Of a stretch of 64,000 bases of DNA, positions 26,801 to 41,800 are shown in pieces. The notes beneath the pieces are model-generated. The model was not told where the DNA came from and ran no database searches. It saw only the letters and a program-made list of their open reading frames with translations. This DNA comes from Acanthopleura granulata (lineage: Eukaryota > Mollusca > Polyplacophora > Chitonida > Chitonidae): NCBI GenBank assembly GCA_016165875.1, contig JABBOT010000011.1, positions 11,487,491 to 11,551,490 of the forward strand, read 5' to 3'. Made by a program: the position numbers and the translations under genes. The first letter of the stretch is position 1; each line of letters opens with the position of its first letter.

Positions 26801-29800
26801 TAAAATACGCAGTTCTTTTCTAGACGACCTTTTAACGGGGACGAAAGGTAATGAAGCTAAAAAAACGAAGCTAAGTCTTCAACATAAATACACTGAAATC
26901 TGAAAAAAAAATCGCAAAATGAGCTAAAACGAAGCAGTGACAACGTATAATGACTGGTATCAGACCTCACATAACCTGTTAAGAACGGGCCTTTGACTGT
27001 AAGTTGTGCGACTGCCTAAATTCCAAGTGAAATATTACATTGTTTCAGTGTAGTGAAAGATGCCCCCTACCCACAAAATACATTTCTGTCACCTGAAACT
27101 AAATAGGGTCTGATTTAAATTTCCAAATTCTGAGAAACGATAAACATCTTTAGACATGAAGATGTCTAGTCGGAACAAAAGTTCTGCCTGGCTTACCAAA
27201 TAACAACAAATAAAGCCATGCTGAAAATAGCCACTGGAGTAATTTGTGAAATCTGCTTTTATCTTGTGACGGGACATTCTGGAGCGGTCAGATGAAGCTA
27301 GCGCCAGTCCCGACGGTTATTCCTCCCCACCCCTCGATCCCCATTCCTCGGGATTTATCAGAAGTCATCGCCGAAAGGTAGCGTGAGTTCAACAAAGATT
27401 ACGCAAGTGCATGGGGCTTCGTCACTGCCTTACATCCGTCTGCACACCTCAAACCGGCGGATGTTCAACGGTCTGTTTAATAACATTACAAGATTCAACG
27501 TTATTCATATCGCCCCAGGATCACAATGCTGTCTCAGGCCTCTCTCAGACTTCATCTTAACTTATGGCATTATTCCTCAGCACTGATTTAACTCTAACGT
27601 TACTTTCCATTTTTGCAGTGAAGATGGAAGACAATCCTTGGTATTAAAATAAAAATTCATCACCTGAATCATATTTTTTTTTACGTCAACACTAAGTCTG
27701 ACTTAAGTATAAGACAGGTTATATGGCCGTACAAGACATGAACGTCAGTTGGGCAGGAAATGGTCCCCTTGATACGTGTTGGGAAGGGAAATAAGCTGTT
27801 GAGGTCTGTTAAACCATTCACTAATAGCCTTAGTAGGGACAGATTTGCTGGGAGGGTCGTTGTTGGGGAGGGAAATAAGCTGTTGAGGTCTGTTAAACCA
27901 TTCACTAATAGCCCGAGCATTGGGCTGTTAACCAACAGGTCCTGCTTTTAGTAGTAGAGATATGAGATACTGATACCCATGATAGAAATGTAAACAATAA
28001 AGCGTCAAGGTCGTAGCTGAAGGTCACCGCTGCTTTGCTTTCACAACAATCAAGCAATTTTGTTTCATTGTCTGATTTTTCGTTAAAGTATATGTACATA
28101 AAACCCGAGCCTCAAAAAGCACCAGATGAGGAGCTTCTTATCTGCTTTGTCGTTCCGTTGACACTTCGTTTAGCGCCCTACTCTAGACTGTTGCACGATT
28201 GACAAAAAAAAAACAAGACAAAAAATTACAACCATGCAAAACCAACTTCTAGCCGGCGAACTAATTTCTCTGGTGTGTCAATCCTAAAAAAAGTATTCCG
28301 CAAGAAATGATGGGGCATTTTGAAACCAATCTTTAACCGACTGTTAAAACAGTCCGAAACGTTCCAAGGAGGCTTAGTTTGTTTGTGCATTCATAGGACT
28401 GAAAATAACATAACGTAAATATCTACAATACGTTTTAAGAATAGACAAAGTGTTTTCACTTGAAGCACTCGACGCCTTGGATTAAGTGATGTGAATAAAC
28501 GTCCAGTTATCAGTAACAGTAACAGACATCAATAACAGATTGATTTGGTGGTACAGTCCCGGTGCCGCAGAATAAACGGAAAGATGCCCAATTCGTAAAT
28601 TCAAAACAAGCTGTACTCGGGTTCCCAACAAGTAACAACTGTTTTTCTACATTCAAGGCCCTAATAGCATATGTTTTCCAAAAATTTCAAGGAGCATTCA
28701 GTTCAAATACAAAGTCTGATTCCAAGATTAAAGAATATTACAACTTTGGTAGCTTACTTACCGGTTTATCATGCAACATCAATAACACATGATATTTATA
28801 ACTGTAGAATGAAATATTTTCAAAGATATTTTCAACAATAAATTATATTTCGCTGCCTTTCAAGGCTCTGAAAACCTTGCAATAAAATTCAATTATGATA
28901 CATATTCCAGGAATGTTTACTGGTTTGCTCCATTTTGCGGGAGATATAAGACAATTGTAGTACACCGATGGAATCGTAGTGCCTTAGGTGTGGCAGACAC
29001 CAATTCCATTCGCTGGAGCCGGTATGATCTTTGACCAGTGTAACCTTCACCCCAATGTGACCTCTAATCTTTCGCCTACCTGACTGTCAATCCCCAGCAG
29101 AATGAGGGTGAGGAAGAAGACGACGGACCAGACTGGGGCAGCTGGCATCTGCGACATGGCCTCGGGATAGGCCACAAACGCTAAGCCTGGACCTATACAG
29201 CAACAGACGAAGACATGGGGTCAGTACAAGAAAGCAAATTCACAGAATTTACATACATACACACATGTACAGAAAAACACATTCATAAATACACACATAC
29301 ATAAGTGGGTTTGGGAGGCGACTCTATTTCGCAGAATGATTTCGCCCACGGCGATAAGGAATTCAGGAACTCAAACTATTCCAATCAACAGTGGTCAACC
29401 CATGAAGAACTATCGCCACAATATTGCAAAACCTATGCATCGGTCAAGTTGGTTTTCAAAAAACATCTGAGATTTCACAGAATTGACCTGCAGGAAAAAG
29501 CCTTCGTAAAAACACAATATTTAAAGTGGTTATTCCACGGACACCATGACGTTAAGTTATGACCATTCATTCCACGACAACCAAAACGTGACAGACAGAA
29601 GAACAGACGCAAATTGATATCCCAAATTAATCATAATGAAGATCGTTTTTAGCATGGTTTCAGTTGTGGGTCCGATGAAAGTCCATTTTTTAGCTTTCTT
29701 TCACTCAAACCAAAGGAGATTAAACTGGTTGCACTTACCTGAGCCCGCTACTTTGTCCACAGTCAGTCCTTGCTTGTTCGCCATGAATCCCAGCACGGAA

Positions 29801-32800
29801 AATATGACGAAACCAGAAATGAAACTGGTTCCGCTATTCAAACAGGCGAATATCAGGATATGTCTAAAAGAGAAACAAAATTCAGAGATCTAGACATGGG
29901 CGCAAAACAACCGCTGAGGCTGGTCAAATCAAAGGAGAAAATAAAACAGTTCTCCTGAAAAATTAGCAGCGCATTGGGCACAAGACGCCATGATGACATG
30001 GAAAGGTCAGAGTCAAGGTCAAGGTCATTTAAGTAACATCTTACAGGACTTTTTGTTAAACAGGGTAAAATATTATTAAATGCTTATATTTCTTTACACC
30101 ATCATTAAAATGCCGTTACTAGCGTCTCAAGTGACATGCATCACCTCAGCAAACACTGCTTCCCGTGCATCACTGGTCACGTGCCAAATGTCAGGCTTTG
30201 CCCGACGCTGTACTCATTAAACCAGCCAAATCGGTCCTTCTAAATTCGATGAATACATTTATCTGAAGATTATCTTTTGTCTTGAGTTTGGTGGGGAAAA
30301 TGAAAACAGATCCAACTGATACATAGGCAGAGTGCCTGCAGGGAAATGAACGAGGTCGTAACAACACTGGCGCAATATTAACAGAAGGCCTAACCAAATT
30401 ACTCTATCCACAGAAACAAGCTTACAAAACTTCCCTTCAAAACTTCTAAGCAAGAGAACACGCTAAATGACAAGTAACAAAGGCGAAAATTTTCGAAAAC
30501 CTCTTATATTGGCAGGAAAAAAACAATGAAACAAAACGCTATAACGGCCCTCCAATAATGAGAATCATTTTCCATCAGATACCTATACTAACATCTCTAT
30601 ACCATTCCAAAAACAAGAAATCTATTCAAATTGACCACTGCATTGTCCACATAGCTGTTCACGTGCTGCACCGCGGCGCTATAAAACACTGATACCAAGT
30701 TACACTACCCACCCTCAAATTCACCCCGCAATTCCTCCATCCTCTCCTAGACCAGGAGATTTCGGGGTGAATTTCCAGGCAGATAGCTCCTTGCTTGTGA
30801 GAGTGTCGAGTACAAACTAACAAACGAACTAACGTTTAGTCGGAGTTATGCGGCTGCTTACAAGAGTATTTGTTAATTAGAAGTTGTTAACTATTATGTT
30901 TTTTTTTTTTTTTGTTTTGTTCTGTTTTCCTTGGTTGTTCCTTTTCTTTTTACTTCAAAGCCGCATAATAATAACAGAAATGCCAAGTACTGTCTTAAGG
31001 GAAAGTGGCGTTTTGTGAATGGGTAGAGCTTGCACACATCAGTTGATGAAAAACATTCAATAAAAACTCAATCCAAAGTGTGAATGGTCGGCGCCATACC
31101 TACACGCCCATTCACAGAATGAGTGTTGTCATACATACGTTCACAGCGAGCCAAAATACCTGAGCGAATTGTGGTGAAACCTGTTGCAGCTTCCTAAGGA
31201 AGTATGTATTGTGAGCCCGACGCCGTAGGAGTAAAACACTTGAATGCCTGCCTCTAACCACACCTTAAATAAACAAAAAACCTCTGAGCTCAGAAGTGTT
31301 CGCAAAATGCTGGCACAACCAATCGTGCCAGTTTGTCAAGCGGGCAAAAAAAAACACCCCCTCAATTCTCCAAGGGATAAAGAAAACCAAGGCTTGTCCC
31401 AGACACAGCACCACACATCTCTCTTCAGTCTTGACCGCTCCGACCTGTAAAATACTTTGAGGTGGGGAGAGCAGGGTGGGGGGGGGGAGGCGTCTTGCCT
31501 CAAGCAGAGACGCTTTAGTTCATTAAGACAGTTTGGAGGCTTGCAAGGGCTCTGGGACCCCGCTTCATACCTGATGGATGTTGTCTTCGGGCGTAGTCAG
31601 CGGTCTCTGCGCAGCGGAAGGCGAAGTTTGGCTGAAACAAGCTTACCAAGAGAGGCAACTGGGAACACCCTGTTAGTTGGTTACGGTTTTCTCAGCACAG
31701 TTTTTGCTTTAAGGATTATGTAAGAAATCAACACAGCGGTCTCTTCAGCATGCTTTGTGAGATTTTCAATGCTGCCAGCATCAACTATGTACAGTTGACC
31801 ATGAATAGTCTAAGTCAACAGCGACGAAGATGGTATAATTAAACAGCTGTGACTTCAAACCATCCCTTAGACATAACGTGGAGTGTATGTCCAGCGGAAA
31901 ATATTTTAGTGACTTCCGCAACAGTATAATAACAGTGGAAAAGCGTGCTGCCCAAAAGTTTTTCCTTGAATATACTAAATGTATATCACAAATGAATTGA
32001 AACTAATTAAATCAGAAACATTATATCTGTTTTTTTTTTCATTTGCTAATTTATTTCCAAACTTTTATCACTGGCTCCATCACTATGAATTCTGTTACTC
32101 CATCACTATCCACGCAACAACTCGTGCTATTTTAATTTTGGTTTTAAAGAACAACTTGTGAAAAAGGGCATAAATAATGGCGGTTACAAGTTGTTTTTTT
32201 TTTTAAGCTGCTTGGTTGACAAGAGTATGTGCCTCAGTTGGAATTTTACAAATACATTTACAAGTCATTTTATGGTACGTAACATTCACGTAGGCTAAGT
32301 ATCACCGTTGCCTCTGTTTGGCTGTCTGTGGCCTTTGGTGGACAACGAGCCCTTACCGCTTTTCTCTACAATTCCGTATCTAGATGGATATGTTAGGCGC
32401 CTTCACAGATGTAAACACTTCTGTCTTTTGGCTAATTTTTTTTTTCTCACGAACTGTACCCTATCTTTCTTGTGACAAAAGCGATGATACTTTCCAGGTC
32501 GGGTTAAATGCCAAACATTAGCTTTATTAGAATGACACCATAGTTACAATTACACACGCATAGATGTAACGAGTTGGATTAGTATGCACTCCATTATCGC
32601 TTTATAAACTCTAAAAACAAGTACATCTTCGTTCAGGTATAGTTTTTGTCCTTGGCCATAATTAATAGCACAGATATCCTTGGTCCCATGTTAGGGAAGT
32701 ATGCAATGGTTTGTTGTGTGAAGGTAGACGAGGTTGTTGTTGTTGTAGAGAAGGTCAGTAACACTGTATTCGCAACAAGTATGTTAAGCACATAATGGCG

Positions 32801-35800
32801 ACATATATGATCACAAATCCGAAAACATTTCTTAACCCATCAATGATAAATGCGAAGAAAAACAAACAATGTAGTGTACCAATGATTCGTACACTCCTAA
32901 CTCCAAAAACACACAAAAAAATGTCCTACAGGAAGAAAAACGGAAGGCAACGCCTACATATGACCAATTCACTTCATATTGTATACATGCAAATACAAAC
33001 TGTCAAGTTACTGAACAACAGCTAAGTCTCTTGTGTACCACACGACCGGACACCGAAATCTCTATAAGTAAAAAAGACACTGGCGCTATCCAGCAAGAAT
33101 AAATGTAGGGCAAAATATCAGAAAGTAAAGACAAGTATACACTCCGGAAAGCATCATGTCTAGCGCAAAAGTCTATAACAATGATAAATGGCTAGACTTC
33201 TTTAACAGCTGTAAAAACATGTACCTACAGTGCATGTGTAAAGACAACACCATTGTATAAGAGAAAATGCAATCAGATAACGTCTGGCGACTCTCAACAC
33301 ACAATACGTCAAACCATTACTCTGTGAAGAAGACGTCAAACTAATTTAGAACAAACCTAAAACAGACATACATGCTGCAAAATAAAGGCATGATTGTTAT
33401 ATTAAAGATGGATAACATACGGAAAGAAAAGAAACCATGTCTAGGGTGAAAAGTCGATTCACATACCTTTCTTTGTTGGCGGATTCACATGCCTCTTTTT
33501 CCGTATTCACATGCCTCTTCTGTTTGCGGATTCGCATACCTCTTTTATTCGCATAATTACATACCTCTTTTTGCGTATTCACGTCTCAGTTTACTTTGTT
33601 TACCTATTCACATACCTCTTCTGTTTGCAGGTTCACATACCTCATTCTACGTATTCACATCTCACTTTTTTGGGGGCTTACTCACACATCTCTTTTGTTT
33701 ACGGATTTATGCATCTCTTCTGTTTGTTGAATTACTCGCTTATTTGGTTTATACATTTTGTACTGTTTAGTTTTCGTTCGTTTTAACCCGAAAATCCCAA
33801 CAAAGATATAAACTACAATACCGACTCACACTCGAACAAAGATATAAATTAAATATTTAATTATTGTAAAGTTAAATTTACAATAACAATTCATGATCTA
33901 TGCTCAACCTAAAATCAGGGTCCATATGGCCATAGAGACTTCAGTAAGATTCTAATAAGTTAGAAACCAGATCAAGTAAGTTCTGGAACTAATTTTAACC
34001 ACGTTTGTATTTGCTATTTTGAAACGCTGCACTGTGAAGTTTAGTTAATAAACCGGTATAGTTCCCCAAGAGTACAAGAACAAAAAAACAGGATTAGATT
34101 AAGACATGATAATCAAGGCTATAGACAGCTTAATAAGGACATTTAAAGGACAAGATAAAGCGGCTAGTTTCTGTTCTCCAATGGCTTACCGAGAATACCT
34201 AAACGGAAGTGACATGTCAGCAGCAGGTGGCTGCGGATAGTCTAACAACAAACTATAAACCCGCACCAACGAGTTGTCAGGATACCTTGGATTGCCACGC
34301 AAGATTATCTTAAGTGTTCCTTACCTTAGTTATTTTCAACAGTGCAAATGGGAATTTGTGCTTCAAGTCTGGCTTGACAACAACAACAACACGCCTCACC
34401 TTCAATCGCCCTGTCGTATGAACTTCCTCATTTCCATCTGTCAGCCAATCGATCTTCACAAACGGCCAGCTTAAGTCAGTTTTTATACCACCACGCTGAC
34501 ACATAACCTTACAGCCTGAATTTCCAGAACACGTTCAAGTCCAGTACAGTTTCTTAGGAAGATTAACAAGGATTTACACAGATATATATGGGATTCCAAC
34601 GTTTCAGTACCAAAAAAAAAATGAAATTCACTATATACAAAAGCTGATACAAAAGAGGGAGTGCCACGGCACCAAGAGAGACAGAGCCCATGACTACAGT
34701 TGGAATACACACCTGGACTTTGGCAAGTTTCGACCAGTCCGGCAACAGGTAGTAATTTATACCCAAAGAGGCACTTTCCAAGGTAACTCCCCGGACTAGG
34801 AGAGCGAACAGTAGCAAGTAGGGCGTGGTCACTGTGACGTAAGTGATCTACAACAATACAACAACACTGTTTGATTGACAGGTGACATTATTACACTGGT
34901 TGGTGTACAAGAAAACAGAACTCTCACAGGACATCATAAAGTATTAAAAACAAAACAAAAAAGTTTTAAATTTGTTATATCTATACTTTTACAGCTCTTT
35001 GTTTTTCTTTTTCTTGGTCAAGATCCAGTTTCACGGAACTTTCTATTAAATTCTTTCGTTTTAAGTAAGGTTTTTGACAGACTTCCAACTTATAAATCGT
35101 TCACCAAACAACCACAGACTAAACCAAATTAAAATGAACTTAAGACGATTCGTGAAACCAGGCCCTAATGTGATAGGTAAGACTGTGTTAGCTTTATTTT
35201 CAACACCAAATGTTTAGCTTGTCGGTCTTGACGCAAGTAAGTTAACAAAGCAAAACCCACCTTGCCAGTCAACTTGACGCCTTTCCAAATACAAAAATAA
35301 ACCATGAGCCAAGCCAGCAGTAAGCAAAGAGCCAAGTCCCACTTGACATTTCCACTTTGCTCTATTCCTTGTGTCACACCCAGGACTTTACGCCTGAACA
35401 AGAAAGCAATATACACTATTTATTTATTTATGTCCATAGGTATGCCTGGCTCAAACATATTTATTTATTTTATTGTGGTCTAACGACAAATACCAAAGAT
35501 TTGTTTTTATTTAGGCCTATATGATGGCAGTCAGTCTTAGGGAGGAAGCAAACTAGAGCGCCCGGAATAACCAACTGACCTTTGGCGAGATACTGATGAA
35601 CGTTCCACCATGTTAAATGTGCCATATTGGCGAAATGTGCCCTTAAAGCCCTCAAAAACATATCTGCCAGTCATATTTCGGAATCGTAAAGCAAAGTGGA
35701 AAGCTGAAGATATCTCAGTCCGGAGGTCTTATGTTCATCATTTTGACTTGTCAACAAAACTACCCTCATGTGCTTCTCAAGCCATGCTTTAAAGCTTGAT

Positions 35801-38800
35801 CATCCTCAGACAATAGGGCTCTCCAGTGCTTTTCAAAGGGAAACAAATTTTATAAAACTGAAGTGTCCTTTGCATCCCTTGATTTCTTGAGGGCCGGTGA
35901 AACCTATTATCGTCACATATATGTTGAGCTACACGTTTACCCTCGTAAATACATGTGTAACGTCATAAATGGAAGGTCAGCATGCCGTATTTATCTCATT
36001 GCTAGAGCTAGCGTTACGATCTGGACAATCAAGTTAGATAACTTACTCCCAAAACTCTGTGGCAGGGTCCATGAACATCTGGGTGTAATTGGCTGTATGG
36101 TTTGGGAGAAGTCCCGAGTACAGCATGGCGCAGTACTTGCTGGTTCTGTTGGTGATGACGTCATCGGTGGCGGTCCCTTCGAACGTTCCGTTGCCGGTCT
36201 GGTTTATGTTGCCACAGCGTTCGATGCAGCGATCCGAATTCCATTCGTTGCCACAGTGAGACCACGGCAGCACCGTCGTGAAGGAGGAGAACAGGTAGTA
36301 CAAGACCCAGGCCAGTACAACGTTGTAATAACACTGGCTGAAGATGTTGAGAGCGGTCATGGAAAACCCGACACCTAAAAAATAAAAACGGAATTGGACT
36401 AGATGTAACGCAAAAAATAGGATGTTCTGTAGGCCAATGAGACAACATAATAACATGGCCTGAAGATGTTAAAGGCGGCCATGGAAAAACCGACACCTAC
36501 ACAACAATACGGAATTGGATTAGATGTAAAATCCAAAACCGTCACCTAAACAACAAAACAGAACAGCACTAGATAAAAGGCCAGTAACGCTGAAATGGAA
36601 TGGAATTACACGCTATACATCAGATCTATATAAGAATTTTTCGAAACGCATTCTTAAAAAAAATCAAATAAGTACTGTATAGACAGGCGAAGAAAGTGTG
36701 TCATTTCAAATAAAAGCTTAAAATTATGTTGTCTTTATAAAATAAGTTCGCCAGAGGCCGAATTACAGGGAACACTAACTGACAGAGGCATTGAAAAGGA
36801 TGTTTGATATTTTCATCTTGAAGAGATTACACCGGGGATTTTTAATATAAAGATTGATCAGCGCTATTGTTTTAGAATTAAATACCAAATATTTACCACT
36901 CACAGAATGTCAGCCTCATCCATGATGGTCTAACCGTGCACAATCGGTAATTAAGTTCGTGGAACATATAATGTGGGTGACTTTATCATTTTTGAAAACT
37001 TTCGAATAATTTAACATTATCAATGGTACAGGTATAAATCTGGTGTTTGCTGTAGGATAATAATTTGAGTTAATCTCGTTTCAATCCTCATTCCCTTTAA
37101 TTCCGTCCACAACGAGCTCATTACCTTGGAAGAGCGGTGATATTTTCCAGGCCTTGATGGCTCCCCTGGACATGAATTGTCCCAGGGCAGACTCCAGGAA
37201 GACGACAGGAATGCCGATGACAAGAACGGCCACCAAGTATGGAATGAGGAAGACGCCTGCAAAGACAACATTTCATAACATTAGATATGTTTATTCCCTC
37301 GGTGTTCAACGCTGAACACAAGAAATTTATTTATTTATTTGATTGTTGTTTTACAGCATAATCAAGAATATTTCATTATACGACGGCGGCCAGCATTATG
37401 GCGGGGAGGAAACCGGGCATGGCGCGCAGGAAACACACGGCCATCCAGAGGTTGCTGGCGGACCTTCCCACGTAGGACCGGAGAGGAAGCCGGCGTAACC
37501 AATGCTTGGAGTCATTGCCAATTGCATTGGTGAGAGGCACCTGGATCATTACGCAGCACTGGCACGCTAACAACCGCTCTCAAGAAAGCTTCGCTTCATA
37601 TATAATGGCAGTCAGATTTAGTTATGGAAAAATGATAAATTACAGAATTGTAGGCATGGAATATTTAATATTGGTGGAGGTAAAATCTGCAGGTGTCGAC
37701 ATTCGTCAACCAAAATGGAAGACCAATTTCCAAAACAACTAACAACTAAGGGACTACGAAGCAAGACATTAGGACGGATTCATGTATAGAGAAGAGGCCA
37801 TTTCCTGATTAAGACAAAAATGCAGACATACACGGACTGAGGTGAACTGCTCGAACATATGGGGGAATGATACAGCATTGGCTGTTTTTGTTACCCATGA
37901 AAGAAGAACTGAAATAGAGTACATGTTCAGGTTTTTAAGCCGGCATGTCGTAACATGTGAGTGTACTGATCAGTATCCATGCAGGTGTCAAACCGAGGAC
38001 ACTTGCAAGGTGACGTCATTCAAAACATTTTACTTTAGTTAGCTGTCAGCATGTTTGTTTGTAGATCTGTCGGACAGTTGCCAAAGTAAACACATATTGT
38101 TTTATTTTCTTCATTTCAAACAGAACCGCAACGATTTCTGGGGATAAACCAAATCAGTGTGCATTCATCACCCCATTTTTTTTTTTTTACTGTGACGGCA
38201 GAAAACAAAACAAAACTACTTGCTCTCGATGAAATAAATGGCAAGTAGTGCTTCTTTACATGCGCTTATCCATATACCCCCTTGTCCCTGGGTCACACAA
38301 GTACACATGGTCATACACATGTATAGAAGATTTGCCTGCAAGGTAAGTGCGATATCCCATATAATGCCTTTTGTCCACCGATACGTCTTTACTAAATTGA
38401 GTTGCAAACAAGAGGGAGAGAACAATGACATTTCCGATGTAAAATGCCACCTGGCTATGCCTAAGCCATTATATGCGGCCAGATACATATTGTTACATTG
38501 TGTAGTATCGTGGATTTAGTCTCATTCCGTTTGCAATACGTTTTTGTCCCAGGTGTTCCGGCCGCTGATTCAGTGCACGTTGTGAAATCATCGTCACATG
38601 ATAGTTTAAACTGCTGTTAAATTAATCGACCATTCGCTCCAAGTGTCCATTGTCCTTTTTTGTGGGCAATGCTAATTATCTGTTCGCAAAGGAGTATACT
38701 AAAACCCCGATCAATCAGCGCACACGTCGGTCAGTCTTTTCGTAAAACTGCCCTAAGCCTCGTTCAAAAGGATCGGTCTACTGAAGACATATCTGGGCAT

Positions 38801-41800
38801 GTGACTACATGTTGCGCCTCATTGACTCGGAAGTCTGCGCGAAACTGCTGATCCAGCGAACATTGGCTACTAGACAGTACCCAGGAGCTATAGAATATGC
38901 TAAATTTTGACACCATCATGGGTACAGGGAAAGCCAAGATTTCGGCGTTCACAAGACATATGGACGTGCAATATACAGTACATATATCTGACTACGTATA
39001 TAACAATTGTGTGCCTGGTGTACCATGCATCCTTGCCTCTACATCGCTTCAGCTAAGCTAACCCCTATCAATATCTGGTTGAAACTATGTCCTTACTTTA
39101 TGCACTTCGTTTCAAAGGTATATCTATTCCGTCTCGAAACCTGTGAACCCTACACTGCCTGGATAGATGTGCAGTGTCCTCAATACGCCTCACAAGACCC
39201 ACAGCTTCCTCGAGAAGTGTGCATTCGTGGTTTCCTCAAGAGCTGTGGGATATCTCTCAAGAAGATAGCGATCACTTTCTGGGCTGGTTTCTTCCAATTC
39301 ATTCAATATTACTGCACACGTAAACCCCGCTGGGAGTGTCAAACAGTATCGTTTGTACGTAGCGTGCTATCTCACTCCACGCCAAGAATCACTCCAACAG
39401 CATGATGAAACACTCTAACTACAGTGCATTTAATTCAATGATGAAAGTAACAAATGCTTTGCGCCTCTTGTTCTTTTTTTTTTTGTTTTATTTTGTTTTG
39501 TTTTGTGTTTCGTTCCACATTCTGCAAATCGTAGCAGGCTTTCCGAGCAGGATTGTCACGTACATGCTCAAGTTAACCTCGAATAACCGGAAGGCAGGTG
39601 GAAAAATGCAACATCCCCAAAACCTCCTGTTCTTTATCCTCATCCTACCCCTCCACCAGCCCTGGCTATCTGCCCCGCGCCTGCGCATAACAGTGCAAAC
39701 GCTTGCTTGTTTGCGAGAATCGAAAAAAAAAAAAAAAAACCTATGTTCCTGAGAGATCCACGAATGTCAACAACTGCACACATGTCACGTCACTTGTTCG
39801 CCAGCTTAGCTTTTACATACATGGAGGCCATACTGTCTGGCCCAGACACAATAAAATGCATCGGCAAACCTAACGCCTAGGCGTGAATTTTTCCATTATT
39901 TCATTTACACAGTTCGCGTGCTTACAATTTTGCACTGGGGATTTAGACTATCTTAATGACAATAATGCAGTTTCTGATTATGTGATTTTGTGGCTTAAAA
40001 CAAGGTTTGGGGCTATCCTCTAGAATTATCTTGACCTTATGAGTACCCTACTTCCTTAACCTCTCTGAAAAGAGCACCTTTCATAGCAATTTATGTGCCT
40101 TTTCAAAATTTCATTCCGGAGACATAACGACCTTGGTTGGGTTGACATATTTCAGGGCTTCACATAAGCGTATCAGGCTACAGCGAAATATGCGCTTACA
40201 ATATGTTTGATTGAACACCTTGCAAACACACGCAAAGGCTAGATGATGCTGTAGGTATGTCTTGTCAGAATGACCAAGGTGTCCTTGGGTTATAGTCTCC
40301 TTAAATGACCTTGTGAAACACGCCTGGGCCTCCCACACGCTTCGGGGAGTACATTTCCCACAGCACGGCTAAGACCGACGCAGTCCCCAGTTTTCTCCAC
40401 ATGCAATTCTTCGATCGGAAATACTGTTATGCAAACGGCTGCAACTTTCCCAAACTGGGGCTGACATTAATACGTTCGCACTTCGTATATGTTGTGCTGA
40501 GGTGAGGTGCGACGTGACTACAAAGGCATTGCATGAAACACCGTACAAAAGCGTTCATCAGCCAACCATCATCTTCAGGTTGACCCGACCGTGGTAAAAT
40601 TTGTATGCCCTCCTAAAAAGCAGAAATCAGACAAAACACCTACCTCCGCCATTCCGGTAACAAACATAAGGAAAACGCCAAACGTTTCCTAAGCCAACAC
40701 AACTGCCCAGGGTAACGAAGAGGAAGTCAATTGTGTTCGTATACGTCTGCCGGCTGTCCGTCTTCATTTTCACCGGTCTGTCGCTCCAGATCCGAATGCA
40801 CTGGGAGGCGTGGAGCATTTCAATATATCGCTGCCAATAGGTCACGTGACAACACCCCGTACTTTATAGTATCAGCGATCGTCTTAAGGGGAGAATAAAT
40901 GACAAGTTGGCGGAGCCGGTGCGGAACAGATTAGCCACAATGAAACAATGTACACGGCGGAATTAGACGCTATTAAACATGTGTATAGAGCTGCCGGGTG
41001 TTTACACTATGATCTAAGACGGGTTAATATCAAACAATAGCTGCTTGCTTTACCGTTAATATCACATTTGTTTATTCTATGTTTCCCTTTCTTGCGTCAA
41101 AGCCACGGTCAAACTATTAATACAGTGCCTTTTGAAACAGACTTGAAAAGATGTATCAAAACGAAATCTAATGTTCTAAATTCTATTTAATTTATTTATT
41201 TATTTATTTGTTTAATTTTAAATTTTCTTCCCTTTTTTGTTGCTCTAAATAAAATTACGTTTCACTTGGCAGCAATGTTTTTCATTATACTACAATTTGA
41301 AAATATAGCAATCGCTTTCGTCACGCAAAACTGGCTATTGCTATATGGCGGATCTTGCGTTCCTCTGTCTATGCCCCGGTATTGTAACCAAATGACCCCG
41401 CCAGCCATATCATAATAACCTCTGTTATTTGCTAGCGAATTTTACAAAAGACCGCACCTCGAACAAGTAACGCATGATATGACGCGATGGAGGCGGGGGG
41501 GGGGGGGGTGATGTCGAGGGTTGAGAGCTGGGTTGAGACCTTATGTCTGGTTCACAGGTAATTTTTTATTACCGCGCCTGTGCACCGTTGCGCCCCTGTT
41601 TCCGGTCCACCGCTGCTTCCCTCCCCAGATCGTGGCCTATAGTAAGGCTTCAACCATGTCTTTGACATTTTCCACACGTTCTTTCTTACAGGAGGGTTTT
41701 ACACCACAATGCTATGAAAGGCATATTTCTACCTGTGGACGCAAAGAAGTTTTAGCCTGTCTTCACAAAGGAAGCTATAATCCGCCAGGACAGATAAAAG

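Larger units (their letters stand above)
19000..29079 (-). other. SLC6 intron 8, main part (10.2-kb intron)
   Basis: Between exons 8 and 9. It contains the 22.1-kb hairpin, a SINE, a fold-back element, a 40-bp array and a spaced duplication. The plus-strand frame 21,435-22,001 (188 codons) has no recognisable domain and is not called. Confidence 0.7.

Noticed and set aside
31093..31100. CCATACCT on the plus strand, which could be an acceptor followed by VW (possible TM6 exon start)
   Set aside because: The following frame reads [12 protein letters not shown], with no TM6 residues.
34590..34712. Shifted (+2) frame after exon 5 reading [13 protein letters not shown]...VYSEFHFF, which lines up loosely with TM6 up to the FH
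   Set aside because: It requires a two-base frameshift, lacks the DAATQ and SLG residues, and the in-frame reading is at least as good. Probably chance.
36043..36378. Plus-strand 171-codon open frame (35,863-36,378)
   Set aside because: It is the antisense shadow of SLC6 exon 3.
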